Shown: positions 1 through 11,790 of the stretch, in pieces
Layout: each line of letters begins with the position of its first letter
How positions within the stretch are numbered: the stretch's first letter is position 1
From: Nectonema munidae
Lineage: Eukaryota; Nematomorpha; Nectonematoida; Nectonematidae
NCBI GenBank assembly: GCA_030549495.1
Contig: JAUIRK010000714.1
Location: 1 to 64,000 of the forward strand
Reading direction: 5' to 3'
DNA: 64,000 nucleotides
The notes under the pieces: model-generated
What the model saw: only the letters and a program-made list of their open reading frames with translations
Databases searched by the model: none
Told to the model about the DNA's origin: nothing
Made by a program: the position numbers and the translations under genes

Positions 1-80
1 GATTATGTACGTACGTGAGTGTTTGTACACACTTGCATGAAACATTTTATTCTGGTAATCCACATCGCGTATAAAATGCC

Positions 81-305
81 TGTGTGTGTGTGTGTGTGTC
101 TGTGTTCTACATGCGCGCATTGTGTAGTAATTCTTGCGCACATCTTGTTTTATACCATTTTTGTGCTATAAATACACACAAGTGATATATTATATATGTG
201 TATCTATCTATCCAACCAACCAACCACCTATCTAATATATACGCCATAGTTACAATGAGGTTTTATAATACCTTGTACACACACACACACGCACACACAC
301 ACACA
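81..305. repeat. Microsatellite cluster (TG, ATCT/CCAA, CA)
   Basis: A TG run at about 81-99, short ATCT and CCAA tetranucleotide runs at about 200-235 and a CA run at about 275-305 lie within 230 bases. This is simple-sequence DNA, read directly. No coding sequence is present. Confidence 0.9.
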
Positions 306-1396
306 AAACATTAATAAAAATTTCTTTTTGTACAATATTTTATATATATGAAAATAAAAATAATTTATTTACATATATAAATATTTAAATGAAGAATATG
401 TTTTATTACTTTATTGCAAATACAATAATAAATTAAACTTCACCATTTTGCATAATTTAAAACATGTGCGCAGTGTAGAACGCGATATAATATATTTTTA
501 TTCTACTAATCTCTATATGGATGCTACATTGTTTTAAATATATGTGTGTGTAGTATGTATGTATGAGCTGAGTCAATGCAACAATATGTTTCAACGTTCT
601 CCCGGACTCTATAACTCTTCCTATCCTCCTATAATTTACGGCGATTAGTCTTGCTTAAAGGCACATCTGTTTATAATATCTATGAAATACAAATACACTG
701 TTTTCATCATGCGTTTGTTCCTTACCAGAGACATGATATTTTAATTTATGAGGACATCAGTGAACTGAGGGGCAGTGACATTTGGCTTCTTAAAGTTTTG
801 CATCCAAATGGCCGATAGAGTAGACTTCTTTGGCTTCCATTTTGTTTTTGGGGTTTCGGTAATTTTCGTGAATTCGTGTATCACCTTAACAAGTTAGTTA
901 TTTGATTTTATAAGATTAATTAGTACAAGAGTGGAAATTCTTCATGAGAACAATTTTAGTTTTGGAATTTTGTTGATGATCTAATTTGGGATATTATTTT
1001 TTTGGATGAAGAGTTTTTGAGTGCAGTTTGTATTAGGAAGAAGAATACAATATTTTATTTAATTGTTATGTATATTAATTAAAAAAAGATAGGTCATTTA
1101 TATTTTTAGTTATATACGCTATTTATACCAGATCATGACATATGGTAACCATGGCACGAAAATTTTTGATTCATGAGTAAACAAGGTTGAATCAAAAAGC
1201 AAACGTTGACTCATTTTTCTGAATTAGTATAATTATGAAAGGAATCCCTCATTTTTCTTAAATAAAGTCTAAGATGTATCACAAGTTATTTTGGAAAAGT
1301 GTTCATTGAAGCCACAACAAGAACAAAATTGATAAAAAAAAATTATTTTTTTATTCTTATTTAAAAAAAACAGTATACTCCTTTTATTGATCAAAA
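306..1396. other. AT-rich stretch without recognised gene
   Basis: No long reading frame, RNA gene or recognisable element was seen. The stretch holds AT-rich sequence and short TG/TATG runs near 540-570. Confidence 0.6.
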
Positions 1397-1768
1397 TTCA
1401 CATGTATCGGATGTGAAATTTTTTGTTTGCGCTGATGCGGATATCAAATTTGTCATCCTAGAGGATGCCGATACCAGAATTATTTTTTTAGAGGAAGGGG
1501 GATTATAATTGGGATTCTCATACTTCTTAAAAATTTAGAGAGAAGATGTCAGTGTACATGTGTTATCATAAAGACGTACTTACCATCCAAATTTTGGATA
1601 AAGTAAAAATTGGAAAATTGCGAAAAAAAACTTTGCGAAAGAACAATATTTGAAAATCGCGGAAGTTGAAACTAAAGTGATCCGGGAATGAGGATGTTAA
1701 GAGGAAAAATTTTTGCAGATAATAATCCGCTATTTCGGATACGGAAGAGGATATCCGATACATCTCTA
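1397..1768. mobile_element. hAT deletion derivative (MITE) of the ZBED-type family
   Basis: The left end carries ATGTATCGGATGTGAAATTT and internal GATGCGGATATC. The right end reads GGATATCCGATACATCTCTA. These match the two ends of the longer hAT at 41,903-44,235, which has the same GATGCGGAT-rich subterminal zones. Only about 370 bases remain and no transposase motif is present, so this is a non-autonomous copy. The left terminus is somewhat decayed and I see no clear target duplication. Confidence 0.75.
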
Positions 1769-1904
1769 ATGTAACTTTTATGTATGAGTGTGTGTGTATG
1801 TATGTCTTTTGTGACAGACGTGCATTAAAAGGGATAAATAGAAAAGTTTTTTTGTGACAAGAATTTCAAAAAATGTAGATGTAAATTTATGCATTTTTGG
1901 GTTC

Positions 1905-2042
1905 CTAGTCAAAATCCCCGCTACCAAAATCTCCTAAAACTAAAATCCGCGCTACCAAAATCCGCGAAAATTTTAGTCACTGCTACTTTAGTTTTCGGGG
2001 ATTTTGGTTGCGGAGATTTTAGTTTTCGGATATTTTGACTAG
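1905..2042. repeat. Foldback MITE of iterated AAAATCC units
   Basis: The ends are inverted: CTAGTCAAAATCCCCG on the left and, on the other strand from the right, CTAGTCAAAATATCCG. Each arm is made of short units of the form ACCAAAATC(C/T)CCG that are repeated, so the whole can fold into a hairpin. Nothing in it codes. The opening GGTTCCTAGTCAAAA also resembles the ends of the repeat at 15,924-16,200. The class is unknown to me. Confidence 0.7.
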
Positions 2043-2621
2043 ATACCACATGTTCGTTTGTGCTAACACGAAACCTAGCCTCAACCCTAACACTAACTCT
2101 AATACTAACTTCTAAAAAATACTAGCTTCTAAATTTTCCACGATAAGGCCTATTTAGACTGTTCAACTATTATGCAAATGGAGGAAAACATTTGAATAGT
2201 TAGAATTAGCGGCAGAGTGCTAAATTGATAAAATTATGACTTATTCACGTCTTTTAACTTTTATTCATGAAATCTCGGCAAAATTTTCTCTACATCATGT
2301 ATACGTAAGTTCCCTTGAAGACAAAATATTGCAATTGAAAAACTGGAAAAAAAGTTAACACAATTTATTAGTTAGTGACCAAGTTAATTAATTCCTTTGT
2401 TAGATAATAATGTTAGTCGCTTATAGCTATATTTAGTTTAAATGTATTTTATTTTCTATTGTTCAAAGGGGGCAGTTAGGATTCCTGATCTTCAAAAGAT
2501 CTTAACCATTTAAGGCATTGGTTTTGCAAAGTTAATCGTCTAATTTCATTTTCAATGAGTTTATATATACTTAAAGCAGATTATTTTTATCCTATGGGAC
2601 ACTGATGTTCCATTGTGCATC

Positions 2622-2775
2622 AAAGAAAGAAAGAAAGAAACTTTATTTGCAAGACAATAATCAATAGAAATAAGAAAATTGAATTCACAGATCAATAATA
2701 AAGTAAATGGACAAAATATAGAGGTATAGTTGAGTCTTGCCAAGGTAAAAGTTACCGTTAAATTGGTTTGCATCA
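2622..2775 (-). repeat. Probable LINE 3' tail
   Basis: On the minus strand the segment ends in AATAAAGTTTCTTTCTTTCT, a polyadenylation-like signal followed by a TTTC microsatellite. That is typical of CR1-like LINE 3' ends. No reverse transcriptase code is attached. It could also be an unrelated microsatellite. Confidence 0.4.
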
Positions 2776-5700
2776 AAGGTTCTAAACCAGAGATCCTTAA
2801 TATTAGGTAATTTTTATACCCAAAGGTTAGATACCTAAACCCGAGATCATTAACACTATGAAATTTTGAAAATGGCTAAAAATGGCAGTAGGCTATATGC
2901 GAACACTTCATAAAAGTTAAGAGGACGGAAATAAAACAGTATTAAAAAGTTTGATGCAAAACCAAAAATTATCATTAAATACTTGATGTATTAAAAGGAA
3001 CACAAATCTAAAGCAATTTTCAAAGCTTTTCTCAATTGATGAAAACTATGGAACCCCTACAAAGAAATTTTGGCATAAAAAGTCACAAAAATAACTTCTC
3101 TTGTATAAACAATATTTGTACTTTATTTTATTGACATGAATTATTTGATCTCAAATCACGTCAAATACCGGGAACAAAGCTAATTTTACTTAAATTCAAG
3201 GAGGATAAACAAAAAGCCACGGTTGCTATTTGTTCGTTCAAACTTTAAAAGTTAGATTTCTTGTTTCAGTTATTTTTACACATATACAAATTGGCTAACA
3301 TTTTGACTGATTTTAAGTTTTTTTTACCTGAGACGCAGCCATGCACCCCTAAGTGGTCAATTGACGCCATGTTAATAACCACTATACGTTCGTACTATCA
3401 TGGTAAAAAATTGGACTTTTTTAATTCATGAAATTTTAATAAAATAAAATTTTTTTTTTATGTTTCATCCTGAAAAGATTTCTTTCTCACTAAAAAATGG
3501 TTTTGAAAAAGGTGTAATGTTCTATGCCACCTCATGACTTTTCTATATTGTTAAATCGGTCTTTTAAGAGTGTGCACAAAAGCGAGAGTTTTTTTACAAT
3601 AATAATAATCAGATCAATTCTTTTGCATCTTTACTTTTTACTATTCATGGAGAACTATTCCATTTCCATGAATATAATGGTTAATGCACGTCTAAAATCA
3701 GGATCTATATTCATAATATCTCTATATCTAAAAATCTTGGTTGAAAATATATCATAAAATTTCTATTTTTTTGATGAATAAAACTTTTGCGATCTACTAA
3801 ATTAGTTGATTGTTATACGTGCTTAAAACAAGAAAAAAAATAACCAAAATTTGAGATTATTGAAGAATTTATATAAGTTAAGTGCTGAAGGGTCATTTAT
3901 TTGAAATAAAAAGAGTAAAGTTTCAAACAAATTTAGTTAAACGAATTTTCGAATCCACGTGTTTTTTATTTATTTATTTTTTTTTATAAAAAAGCATTTA
4001 TACCTTTTACATTTAGTACTTAAACTTGATGAAGACTCATAGAGTTGAAAATTCGTTTTTATTTAAATAAGTTTGTTTGAAATTTTAGTCTTTTTGTTTA
4101 TTGAAGAATATCATGTATCCTTTATTTATGTCCATTTTAAGACAAAATGTGGAGAGATAAAAAAAAGTAAGTAAAATTTTTTAAACACATCAAATAAAAT
4201 ACATCTATTTAAAAATAATTTTCATTAGAAATAGAATTAAGCTAAAAAATAATTTTCTGTGATTTTTCGAAGAAAAGAAGTTATTTAAATGTCAATGTCA
4301 AAGTCAAAAGTCCCATTTTGTCTTCTGGAGGATATCCCTATTTGTATGTATTAGAAAAAAGATTCAATGATTTTCTTCCTTTGTTGTTTATTTTGAAAAG
4401 GATGTGCCTGAAAACATTATGGCCAAATTTTCTTCCTTTATAATTTGGCGATTCATAAGAGCGAATTCTTCCATTTTAAGAAATCAAAGAATCCGAAGAT
4501 TTCATTATGGGCATAATTTGTCATTTGAGAAAACAAGCGTTCATCGTTATTGGAAATTTGTCTGTTTTAAGAAAGATTAGACGCATCATAATCAGGATTT
4601 TCTTGGATTTATATCGGCTTCATATTCTTTTGTTGAATCCCTTTTTAGAAAAAATTGGCAAATCTTTCACAAGCCATGTTTAGAAGAAAAAGATGCTTCA
4701 ACAAAAAGTCTAATGCATGCAAGAGACAAAAAATTAAGTATTTTGTCTTAAAATGATGTATTGGATGTGTAATGACTATTTTACAGAGTGTATACGTATA
4801 TAAGTCACAATCTTTAACACGAAATTCCCAAATTCATGGATAAAATATACCCTAGACATTTCCATGAAACTCTTTTTCGCCCTAAACCATTCATTATTCA
4901 AAGAATAATACATCAAAGTCTTATAAATCAATAAGAAGGGCCGTTTTGCTAGCTTTTGTATTGAAACACTAACTATATAAGTTAAAAACTAAGTCAACAA
5001 CTAACTCGCTATCTCTAGCCACGCAGCGTATGTTGTAGTAAACATGAAAATTCTCTTGCATTCCAAATAAATACATCACAAATTTAATACAATAAGCATA
5101 TAAACTTCTCACTCACACGACACAGTGTAAATGTAAAATTTATTATTTAAATTTATGCAAATTCTATGTATGTTAATTATTTACTTTCATTATATACACG
5201 CATTTTAAAAATATTAAAACATCATTTTTTTCAATGAAAGAATTTAGCCAAATTCCCAAATTTAAACTGCGAAATAAAGTAGATTATCATCTCAATCCAA
5301 ACAAGTTACACATTTAGAAATCAGTATACATACACATTGCACTTATGTTAGTAGGTTTACTTTTCCAAATGGTTATCCTATTCCATTATAATGAGGGAAC
5401 TTTTGGATATTAGTGTCTGAATGAATAACAAAAAAAATTTTTTTTTAGTTTTTATTGAAAAAAAGATTTCATGTACAATTATTTTTAAATTTTAAGTATT
5501 AAATATCTATACGATATTTTAAGTTAATTTTCTTTATGAATAAGTAAATAAAATAAGTTTAAAAAAAAATTCTAATTTCTTTTAATAAAATAAGTAAATG
5601 TAATAATAATCAAATCTACCAGTATAAGTAAAATTATTGAGAGATTTTATAAAAAGGCTAAAAAAATGTAAGTTGATTAAGACATTATAAAAGGGCTATA

Positions 5701-6000
5701 TTTGAATCATTTATGTACAATTTATTTCCCATTTTTGGTAGTAATATTAATGATATAAATAGTGAATTAAAATTTTCTCAACAAGTAGTAATATTACTAC
5801 TTTTATCTATTTTGAATGGTACTGCAATTTATATTCAGTAAAAAAAGTCATCTCTGATTATCCCGAAACGATCAATTGCCAAATAAAAAATTCTTTTTCC
5901 TGAAAATTTCAACATTCTTTCATTTAGAATATTTGATTTTTTATTATAATAAAGTTAGATTTCCTTATAGCGGTTTCCATAAAACTTTGGAAGCTAACTT
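2776..6000. other. AT-rich stretch without recognised gene
   Basis: Both strands were scanned for conserved protein motifs, terminal repeats and RNA genes and none was found. Short open frames here, such as one at 3,524-3,757, have low complexity and no family motif. Confidence 0.55.
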
Positions 6001-6009
6001 GCTCGATGT

Positions 6010-6105
6010 ATGATTTTATTTTATTTTATTTTATATTCAATATATACATTGTTTTGTTGTAATCTGTTCATAGTCTTAATAAATATCTTATCTTATCTTT
6101 CAATT
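6010..6105 (+). repeat. Probable LINE 3' end with TCTTA repeat
   Basis: The segment runs through TTGTAATCTGTTCATAGTC into AATAAATATCTTATCTTATC, a signal plus short-tandem tail of the kind seen on CR1/L2-type LINE 3' ends. No coding part is attached, so family assignment is tentative. Confidence 0.4.
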
Positions 6106-6862
6106 TTCCCTTAAATTTGTCAAGCATCTTTCAATAAATTTTCTATAAATTCTTTTTATCAGTTTTGATAAATCTTCTTCCGATTTAGACAAGCTTAAAT
6201 TTATTATTATCAATTTTTCATAAAATAAAAATTTAAGCCTACACATATTTTCACTATATTTTTTAACTTATATGTATAGTAACTCATGAAACTAAATTTC
6301 ATCATTTTTTTTGGAAGTTAACTTTTTAAATATTAAAATTTAACTTTTTAATATTAAAATTTTTTTAATTTCGTAACCATTTTTTGTCTATAAATATTTT
6401 AACAAATTTATTTCTTTTCTTTTTTTATCATTTTTTTAATAAAGTTTGGTAAATTGATTTTATAAAATGTTGTTATAATTCATTTTATTGATACATCACT
6501 CTAAAATTTATTGAGAAGTAAAATTGTTTATGATAATTTAGTTTCACAAATGGAAGGTATAAAAATTAAAAATATATAAAAATGATAAAAATTAAACTAC
6601 CGATCTATTTTCCTGTATACGAATTTATCCAACACTTTAGAAGATTACAAAATCATACTAATTTATGTTATACTATAGGACATAGGTAGGTAGATCCGAA
6701 AGAACTCTTTTAAAATTGAATAAAAATCTAATCTAAAAAATAAGACTATATACATGAATTAAAATGTATTAGAAAATATTGAGCTATGGTTTTGAGAAGA
6801 ATATAAATATTAATACGTCACAAGGCGCCGAAGAACTGGTTTAAGCAAAATGTTGATTATAA

Positions 6863-6993
6863 CCCATTTTAGACCAAGCAAAGCAGACGATATCTAAAAA
6901 AAACGCAGACGATTTATATTCAAAGTCATTGAAAAAAGCAGACGAAGATGAAATTACTTATGTTCCAAAATAGGAACATTGGTCGTAAATGGG
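6863..6993 (-). mobile_element. TTAA-group MITE, copy 1
   Basis: 131 bases with CCC...GGG ends and inverted termini CCCATTTTAGACCAA and CCCATTTACGACCAA. In this orientation three boxes (GCAGACG) come first and the palindrome ATGTTCC...GGAACAT follows near the right end. The same layout recurs at 21,004, 27,379 and 50,274. This copy is flanked on both sides by TTATAA rather than by plain TTAA. No coding capacity. Confidence 0.85.
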
Positions 6994-7115
6994 TTATAAA
7001 CTAAAACTTTAACACGCACTGAATACACACCACTGAGTGCAATTCTTGATAATCATCTCATCCAACTTTGGTTGACACTATCAAATTATAGTGATAGTAA
7101 GGAAAAATGTTTTAA

Positions 7116-7216
7116 CCCAACAAATTCCTTTTTGGAACATAAGAAATTTCTCTTCTTCTGCTTTTTTAATTAATTTAAATAAAATTTTTTTTTTAATATC
7201 TTTTTTTTTAAAGGGG
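7116..7216 (+). mobile_element. TTAA-group MITE, diverged short copy
   Basis: Flanked by TTAA on each side (7,112-7,115 and 7,217-7,220), starting with CCC and ending with GGGG. It keeps ATTCCTTTTTGGAACATAAG and a CTTCTTCTGCTTTTTT box, matching the palindrome and first box of the other copies. The remaining boxes have decayed into T-rich sequence. It lies about 120 bases from copy 1 in the opposite orientation. Confidence 0.65.
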
Positions 7217-7518
7217 TTAATGTGAAGAAGTTAATCTTACCAAACTGTTGTTAAGACGGAATTGAATCAAAAAAGAAATGTCTGGACGAACGTCATATTT
7301 ACTCACATTCCATATGCTATAATATCCACAACATAGAATAGTGCTATATAGATAGAACACGCATATTTCTTTCTACAAGGAACTTTAAAACAGACTTATC
7401 CCTGGTTAAAATTAAAAATTCGTACTATACTAAGAGAATATAAATTGCCATTGCGTTCGTGGACTAAGAGTTATGTAGAAAGATATATCTGTGTGTGTGA
7501 GTGAAGGGCTTTTTTTTG

Positions 7519-8370
7519 CTATATCAATAATAAATCCAGCACAATACTTTTGACTTCAACAAACTTTTCAACATACCAAAACGCTGACTTTAACCAGGAT
7601 GCCCATCTAGTTACAATGGATTTAGGTGATAAGCCTATTTCGTTTAAAATCTTTTGTCTCTGTTTGTTCTTAACTATCAACATTTTCATACTAGTTATCA
7701 AATTATTTACACTTTCAAATTTTGATCTAACATTCAAGCAGCAGTTATGCAATAAATGTGTTAAGCAAATAACATGAACAAACAGGGGTACAAAATTTTT
7801 AAAGTTTTTCCAGCTTTTTTCATGTAGGTAGTAGCTGCATCACTAATGAGAAGAACAAATTTTTTTCCCTTCTATTACTAAGTACTTTATTTTGTCATCA
7901 ACTATTTGAGAAATTTTTTGACTATTTACTGAAGTAGAACAGCAAACAGAATCAATTAAATACGCTTTCTTTGGTAAACTTAGATCTTCAACCAAAACAT
8001 TTACATAATACTTATTTCCAAACGAAGACCCATCTATAATTAGAAATAAAAAACAATTTTTACTTTTTCTCTGATACTTTCTTTTATATTTTCTGCAAGA
8101 CTTGTAATGTAATATCGACAAGAATTTGGATTTTAACAATTGTACCTCATATATTTGAACAAATCTTTAATTGAAGGATGATTCCATTTATTCAAAGGTA
8201 TATTTGCTGGCAAAAAATATTCTGTTACTTTCTTTACAAAGTTCTAAATTTTGGCAAAATATAATGTTTAATTCACACTTTCATTCCTCCAAAAAAGTGG
8301 ATTTTGAATTTCGCTTATTGATGTGTTCACTGAAGAAAAAAATGAAAAGAGAAAAATATCAAAAGATGTG
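7519..8370 (-). pseudogene. CGGBP1-like hAT transposase fragment
   Basis: Three minus-strand pieces read in order as one transposase. The first (near 8,140-8,260) is LPANIPLNKWNHPSIKDLF-like. The second (7,843-8,139) has FLIIDGSSFGNKYYVNVLVE, the segment holding the first catalytic aspartate. The third (7,519-7,752) has MHNCCLNVRSKFE and SIVTRWASWLKSA. This order and these motifs are those of the hAT lineage from which vertebrate CGGBP1 derives. At least two frameshifts and a stop break it, and no zinc finger or dimerisation region was found. Non-functional relic; the element ends were not identified. Confidence 0.7.
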
Positions 8371-8514
8371 CTTTTAAATTTTTCTCAATAATTAATCTCA
8401 TAAATTTATATTCTTTTTTTCATTATAAACCACTCTCCTACAATAACCTAAATTTATTTGTAGATTTTTATAAAATAATTTTAATTTTCGGTTCTCACAC
8501 ACGCGCCCACACAA

Positions 8515-8607
8515 ATATTGAAGAAATTTTTTTTTGTATGAAGTGTTAATAAATAAATTCTTCTTTATTACATAATGAAATATTCTCGTACGGTTGAATG
8601 CGTGTAT
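8515..8607. repeat. Diverged duplicate, copy A
   Basis: The order TTGAAGAAAT, GTATGAAG, a T-rich gap, TAATGAAATATTCTC and GTACGGTTGAA is repeated at 9,958-10,057 in the same orientation. Divergence is considerable. Origin unknown; it could be an old repeat family or a local duplication. Confidence 0.55.
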
Positions 8608-8609
8608 AC

Positions 8610-9890
8610 AACTTAATTGTCATCTCCAATCTGTATACTACGATGGTTTCTATTCCATAGTAAGATTTTTTGAGGGCGTAAAATGTTAATCTACCTATTT
8701 CGTTAGTACTTTCATGTGATGTAGGTAAAATGACTTCAAATTAAGTTGATAGACCCGTACTTGAAATCAAAATTTCACCCCAATTTTTTTTCTACGAGAA
8801 TTTGAAATAATTTTTTAAAATTTTTCCATTGGATTAAAGTACACTTATAAATAAAATATTTTCTGAAAAAAAATTGGAAAAATTTCATTCAATTTTTTTT
8901 TAAAAATGGTTTGTGTCAAAAAAAAAGTTGACATTTTTACCGCGATTTTTTTTAATTAAAATAAAATTATTTTTTTCTAATTTTTACATTTACTTATTCA
9001 AAATCGCTTACATTTTATCTTAAAATTTTGAAAGATATTTATTTTTAATATAAATTTTTTGATTTTAACAATTTTCAAATAATTTTTGTGTTAAAATTTA
9101 CAAATTTTAATTTTAAAAGAGAACTTTATGCGAGAAATTATTTAAAAACATTTTAAACCATGCCTATCTTAAAGAGCATACTTTTACCCGTATTTTGCAT
9201 TTCGTTTCGTTTTTGAAAAAATTTTCTAAAATTTTTTTTATAAGCTTTGGAACAATTTGGACAATTTTCTTATTTTTCACTATATTTTAGCGTGTAAAAT
9301 GAATAATTACATATTTTTTTCTTTTTTTTGCATATTCATAAAAATACCTAATATTTAAATATAATAAGTTAAAAAAATTGATTTTTTTTTAATTTTTAAA
9401 GAAAATTGTAAGGGGGGAGTCCCTCCTACAAAATTTTTTTAAAATTTATCAAATTGTCCATTTGATATCTCATTTTAAAGGTAATATTATACTGATTACG
9501 AAAATGTATAAATATATTAAGTTTGAATTTTTTATAATACTTTTTTTTGCCTCTGAACTTAATAAAATGACAAAATTTCCAAATTTCACCGCAAAAAAAA
9601 TATATAAGTCATTCGATTCATTTCAAACAAATTAAATATTTGGAATCAGCGTACCCAACCCTATAAGAATATGTTTTTAAAATTTTGATTTTTTTAATTT
9701 TAAAATTTTCAATTTTTCAGGGTTTTCAAACTGTCTCAAAATTATGACTTCACATATATTCAACAAATTTACAAGTATTATACATTTTTAGATTTCCCTT
9801 ATCATTCTGAATAACAATCTTAACTATATTTTACCATAAATATTTTGGTTTAAATTTTTTTATATATATTTGTCTTGCCAGACCTACTTA
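8610..9890. other. AT-rich stretch between two duplicate segments
   Basis: Long A and T runs, repeated AAATTTT-type words and no reading frame with a recognisable family motif. Nothing else seen. Confidence 0.55.
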
Positions 9891-9892
9891 AA

Positions 9893-9917
9893 CTCACATA
9901 CACACACACACACATGC
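9893..9917. repeat. CA microsatellite
   Basis: A run of CACACACACA with one TA and one TG interruption, immediately upstream of the second duplicate segment. Confidence 0.85.
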
Positions 9918-9957
9918 ACATCATTTGTATAATGCGAGATTCTTTAAAATATTAATA

Positions 9958-10057
9958 ATATATTTGAAGAAATATTTTTTCAGTATGAAGAGTTTTAGAA
10001 AAATCTTCTCTGTTATGTAATGATATATTCTCATAATCTGTACGGTTGAACCCGAAT
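9958..10057. repeat. Diverged duplicate, copy B
   Basis: Partner of 8,515-8,607: TTTGAAGAAATATTTT, CAGTATGAAGAG, GTAATGATATATTCTC and TGTACGGTTGAA in the same order and strand. Copy B carries a few extra bases before the last block. Confidence 0.55.
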
Positions 10058-10150
10058 GTTTTTTCTTTAAACAACATACGTAACAATTAGTATTTGTATA
10101 TATTATATATTGTTTTATAAAATAATATTTTCTTAGACAGATCATAAAGC

Positions 10151-10254
10151 CAAGGATCTATACTTAGGGGGAAGGAGCGCTAACGGTTTATTTAAATCAT
10201 ATAGGCCTACAAGAAGCTATATCCCCAGGCCCCACGTTCCCCTAATCCGCCCCT
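10151..10254. mobile_element. Possible short hAT-like MITE
   Basis: The left side has CAAGGATCTATACTTAGGGG and the right side, read from the other strand, CAGGGGCGGATTAGGGG. That is the CAG...GGAT...GGGG pattern of hAT MITEs elsewhere in the window. No convincing 8-bp target duplication was found, so the call is weak. Confidence 0.35.
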
Positions 10255-10313
10255 GAGTTTATGGCACGGGACTCAGAGATTAAAAGCCCGATTTGTAACT
10301 AATATCACCCCTT

Positions 10314-10447
10314 GAAGAAAAGAAGAAAGAATGCTGGATGAAGGGTTATTATGCGAAGAGAAGTCGTATAAAATAAAATATAAAGAACATTTTTAAACGA
10401 CTTCTCTTTGATTATTATTAACCCTGTGTGCTGTCTTCTTTCTTAAA
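10314..10447. repeat. Foldback sequence, arms of about 55 bases
   Basis: The left arm (GAAGAAAGAATGCTGGATGA through AGAGAAGTCGT) pairs with the right arm (ACGACTTCTCTTTG through GTGTGCTGTCTTCTTTCTTA). The common words read from each arm are AAGAAAGAA, AGGGTTA(A)TA and AGAGAAGTCGT. No protein is encoded. It could be a MITE or an element terminus. Confidence 0.6.
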
Positions 10448-11459
10448 GTGGTGGTTGAACGCGTTACACTTGATATTGGTTGAAAAAGGCTTAGACGAGT
10501 CGAAATATCCCTTTGAATAATGTTTTATCATCCTTAAATAATTAGGTCTTTATTATATAGATAATATTACAAATTTTCAAAAAGACATATTAAATAGATT
10601 TTTTTTACGTTGACTTCTACCAGACCCCATAATATATAGAAATTTTTTTTGCTTTTCAATCAAAAATATGTGAAATAAAATTTATATAGTTATTTTTATA
10701 AACCATTTTTAAGTGGATATGTACTATATGTAAGAAATATTACTTGTAAAAACGGCACAATAAGAACGACAAGAAGATGGCTACCGGATGGAGGTTTGAC
10801 CGGGACAGTTCTGGTTATGTCCCCATTCTAAGAACGTTTATTTGGAAATTTAAATTTCTAAAACAAAAAATAAATGAATTTTTATAAAATTTTTCATTCT
10901 CAAATTTTATCCCATTTTTATGATTTCCTCATAAATATCTTTATCTGCGTTATTATTAAAATAATTTTTAAGTGTTAGGAGTTCCAAGTATCATGGACAT
11001 TTTTCAGTGCATTCTTTATAGATAATTTTTTCTTTTATTTGATTCTGTTACTTTGTAAAAATGAAAGGAAAGGTATGAATTTTAATTTTTTGGGAAACAA
11101 AATATAGTTATACTTTGAAATTTAAATTCAAATCTCAAAGATGTGCTCCTCAAACCTTGAATTACAAGAAGATTATCCTTTTTTAAAAAAGTTTGAAGAC
11201 ACAAATGATTTCAATGTTCTATTGAACTCTCCGTTTCTCATTGTGGTAATTCTGATATAACATAACATAACATATATATTTAAGCAAAATAGAGGTCAAT
11301 GCCTGTAAAAATTTTTTAAAAAGTGCTATAAACTCTGAACGACATGAATGTAGTTTAAAATCAGCTAAACAAAAACAAGTTTAAAAAGTTTTTTTCAAAA
11401 ATCTCCATTTGAACCTATAGTGATTTTCTAATGTTTGTTATCATAATATAGTTAAGAAC

Positions 11460-11790
11460 ATTTAAAACTTCAGATTTTGAGTCTGTTTTTGGTGAAACTT
11501 TTTAAATAATAACAAATTTGATTATATGGCTATTTTAAAAGCATTATTTAGCACAAAAAATCCTGCATTTTGTGGTGATAACTGCAATACAAATTTTGGT
11601 GGTGCAAGAGTTGATACTATTCCTATTGAAGTAGAAACTTTAGTTGTAAAAATTAACAAGTATTTTCACATATGCATACACGGTAAGCATAACTGAATTA
11701 AAAGATTTCTGTCAATTTGCACATATCCCTTAATATTTGAAGTTATGAAATCCTACTTATTCAAGAAGATTCTTCATGCTTAAACAAAAT
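11460..11790 (+). pseudogene. hAT transposase fragment (DNCNTNFGG type)
   Basis: One plus-strand frame reads FCGDNCNTNFGGARVDTIPI followed by VETLVVKINKYFHI, and a shifted frame then continues with ELKDFCQF-like sequence. The DNCNTNFGG block is the second catalytic-aspartate region of a common invertebrate hAT lineage, and the PI(E/D)VE...KYFH block follows it in that family. The stretch usually between the two blocks is missing here. No ends or target duplication were found. Confidence 0.55.

Noticed and set aside
10440-10520. Possible Penelope-like terminus or hammerhead ribozyme (GGCTTAGACGAGTCGAAATA)
   Set aside because: The conserved hammerhead core could not be aligned and no Penelope reverse transcriptase or GIY-YIG motif is nearby.
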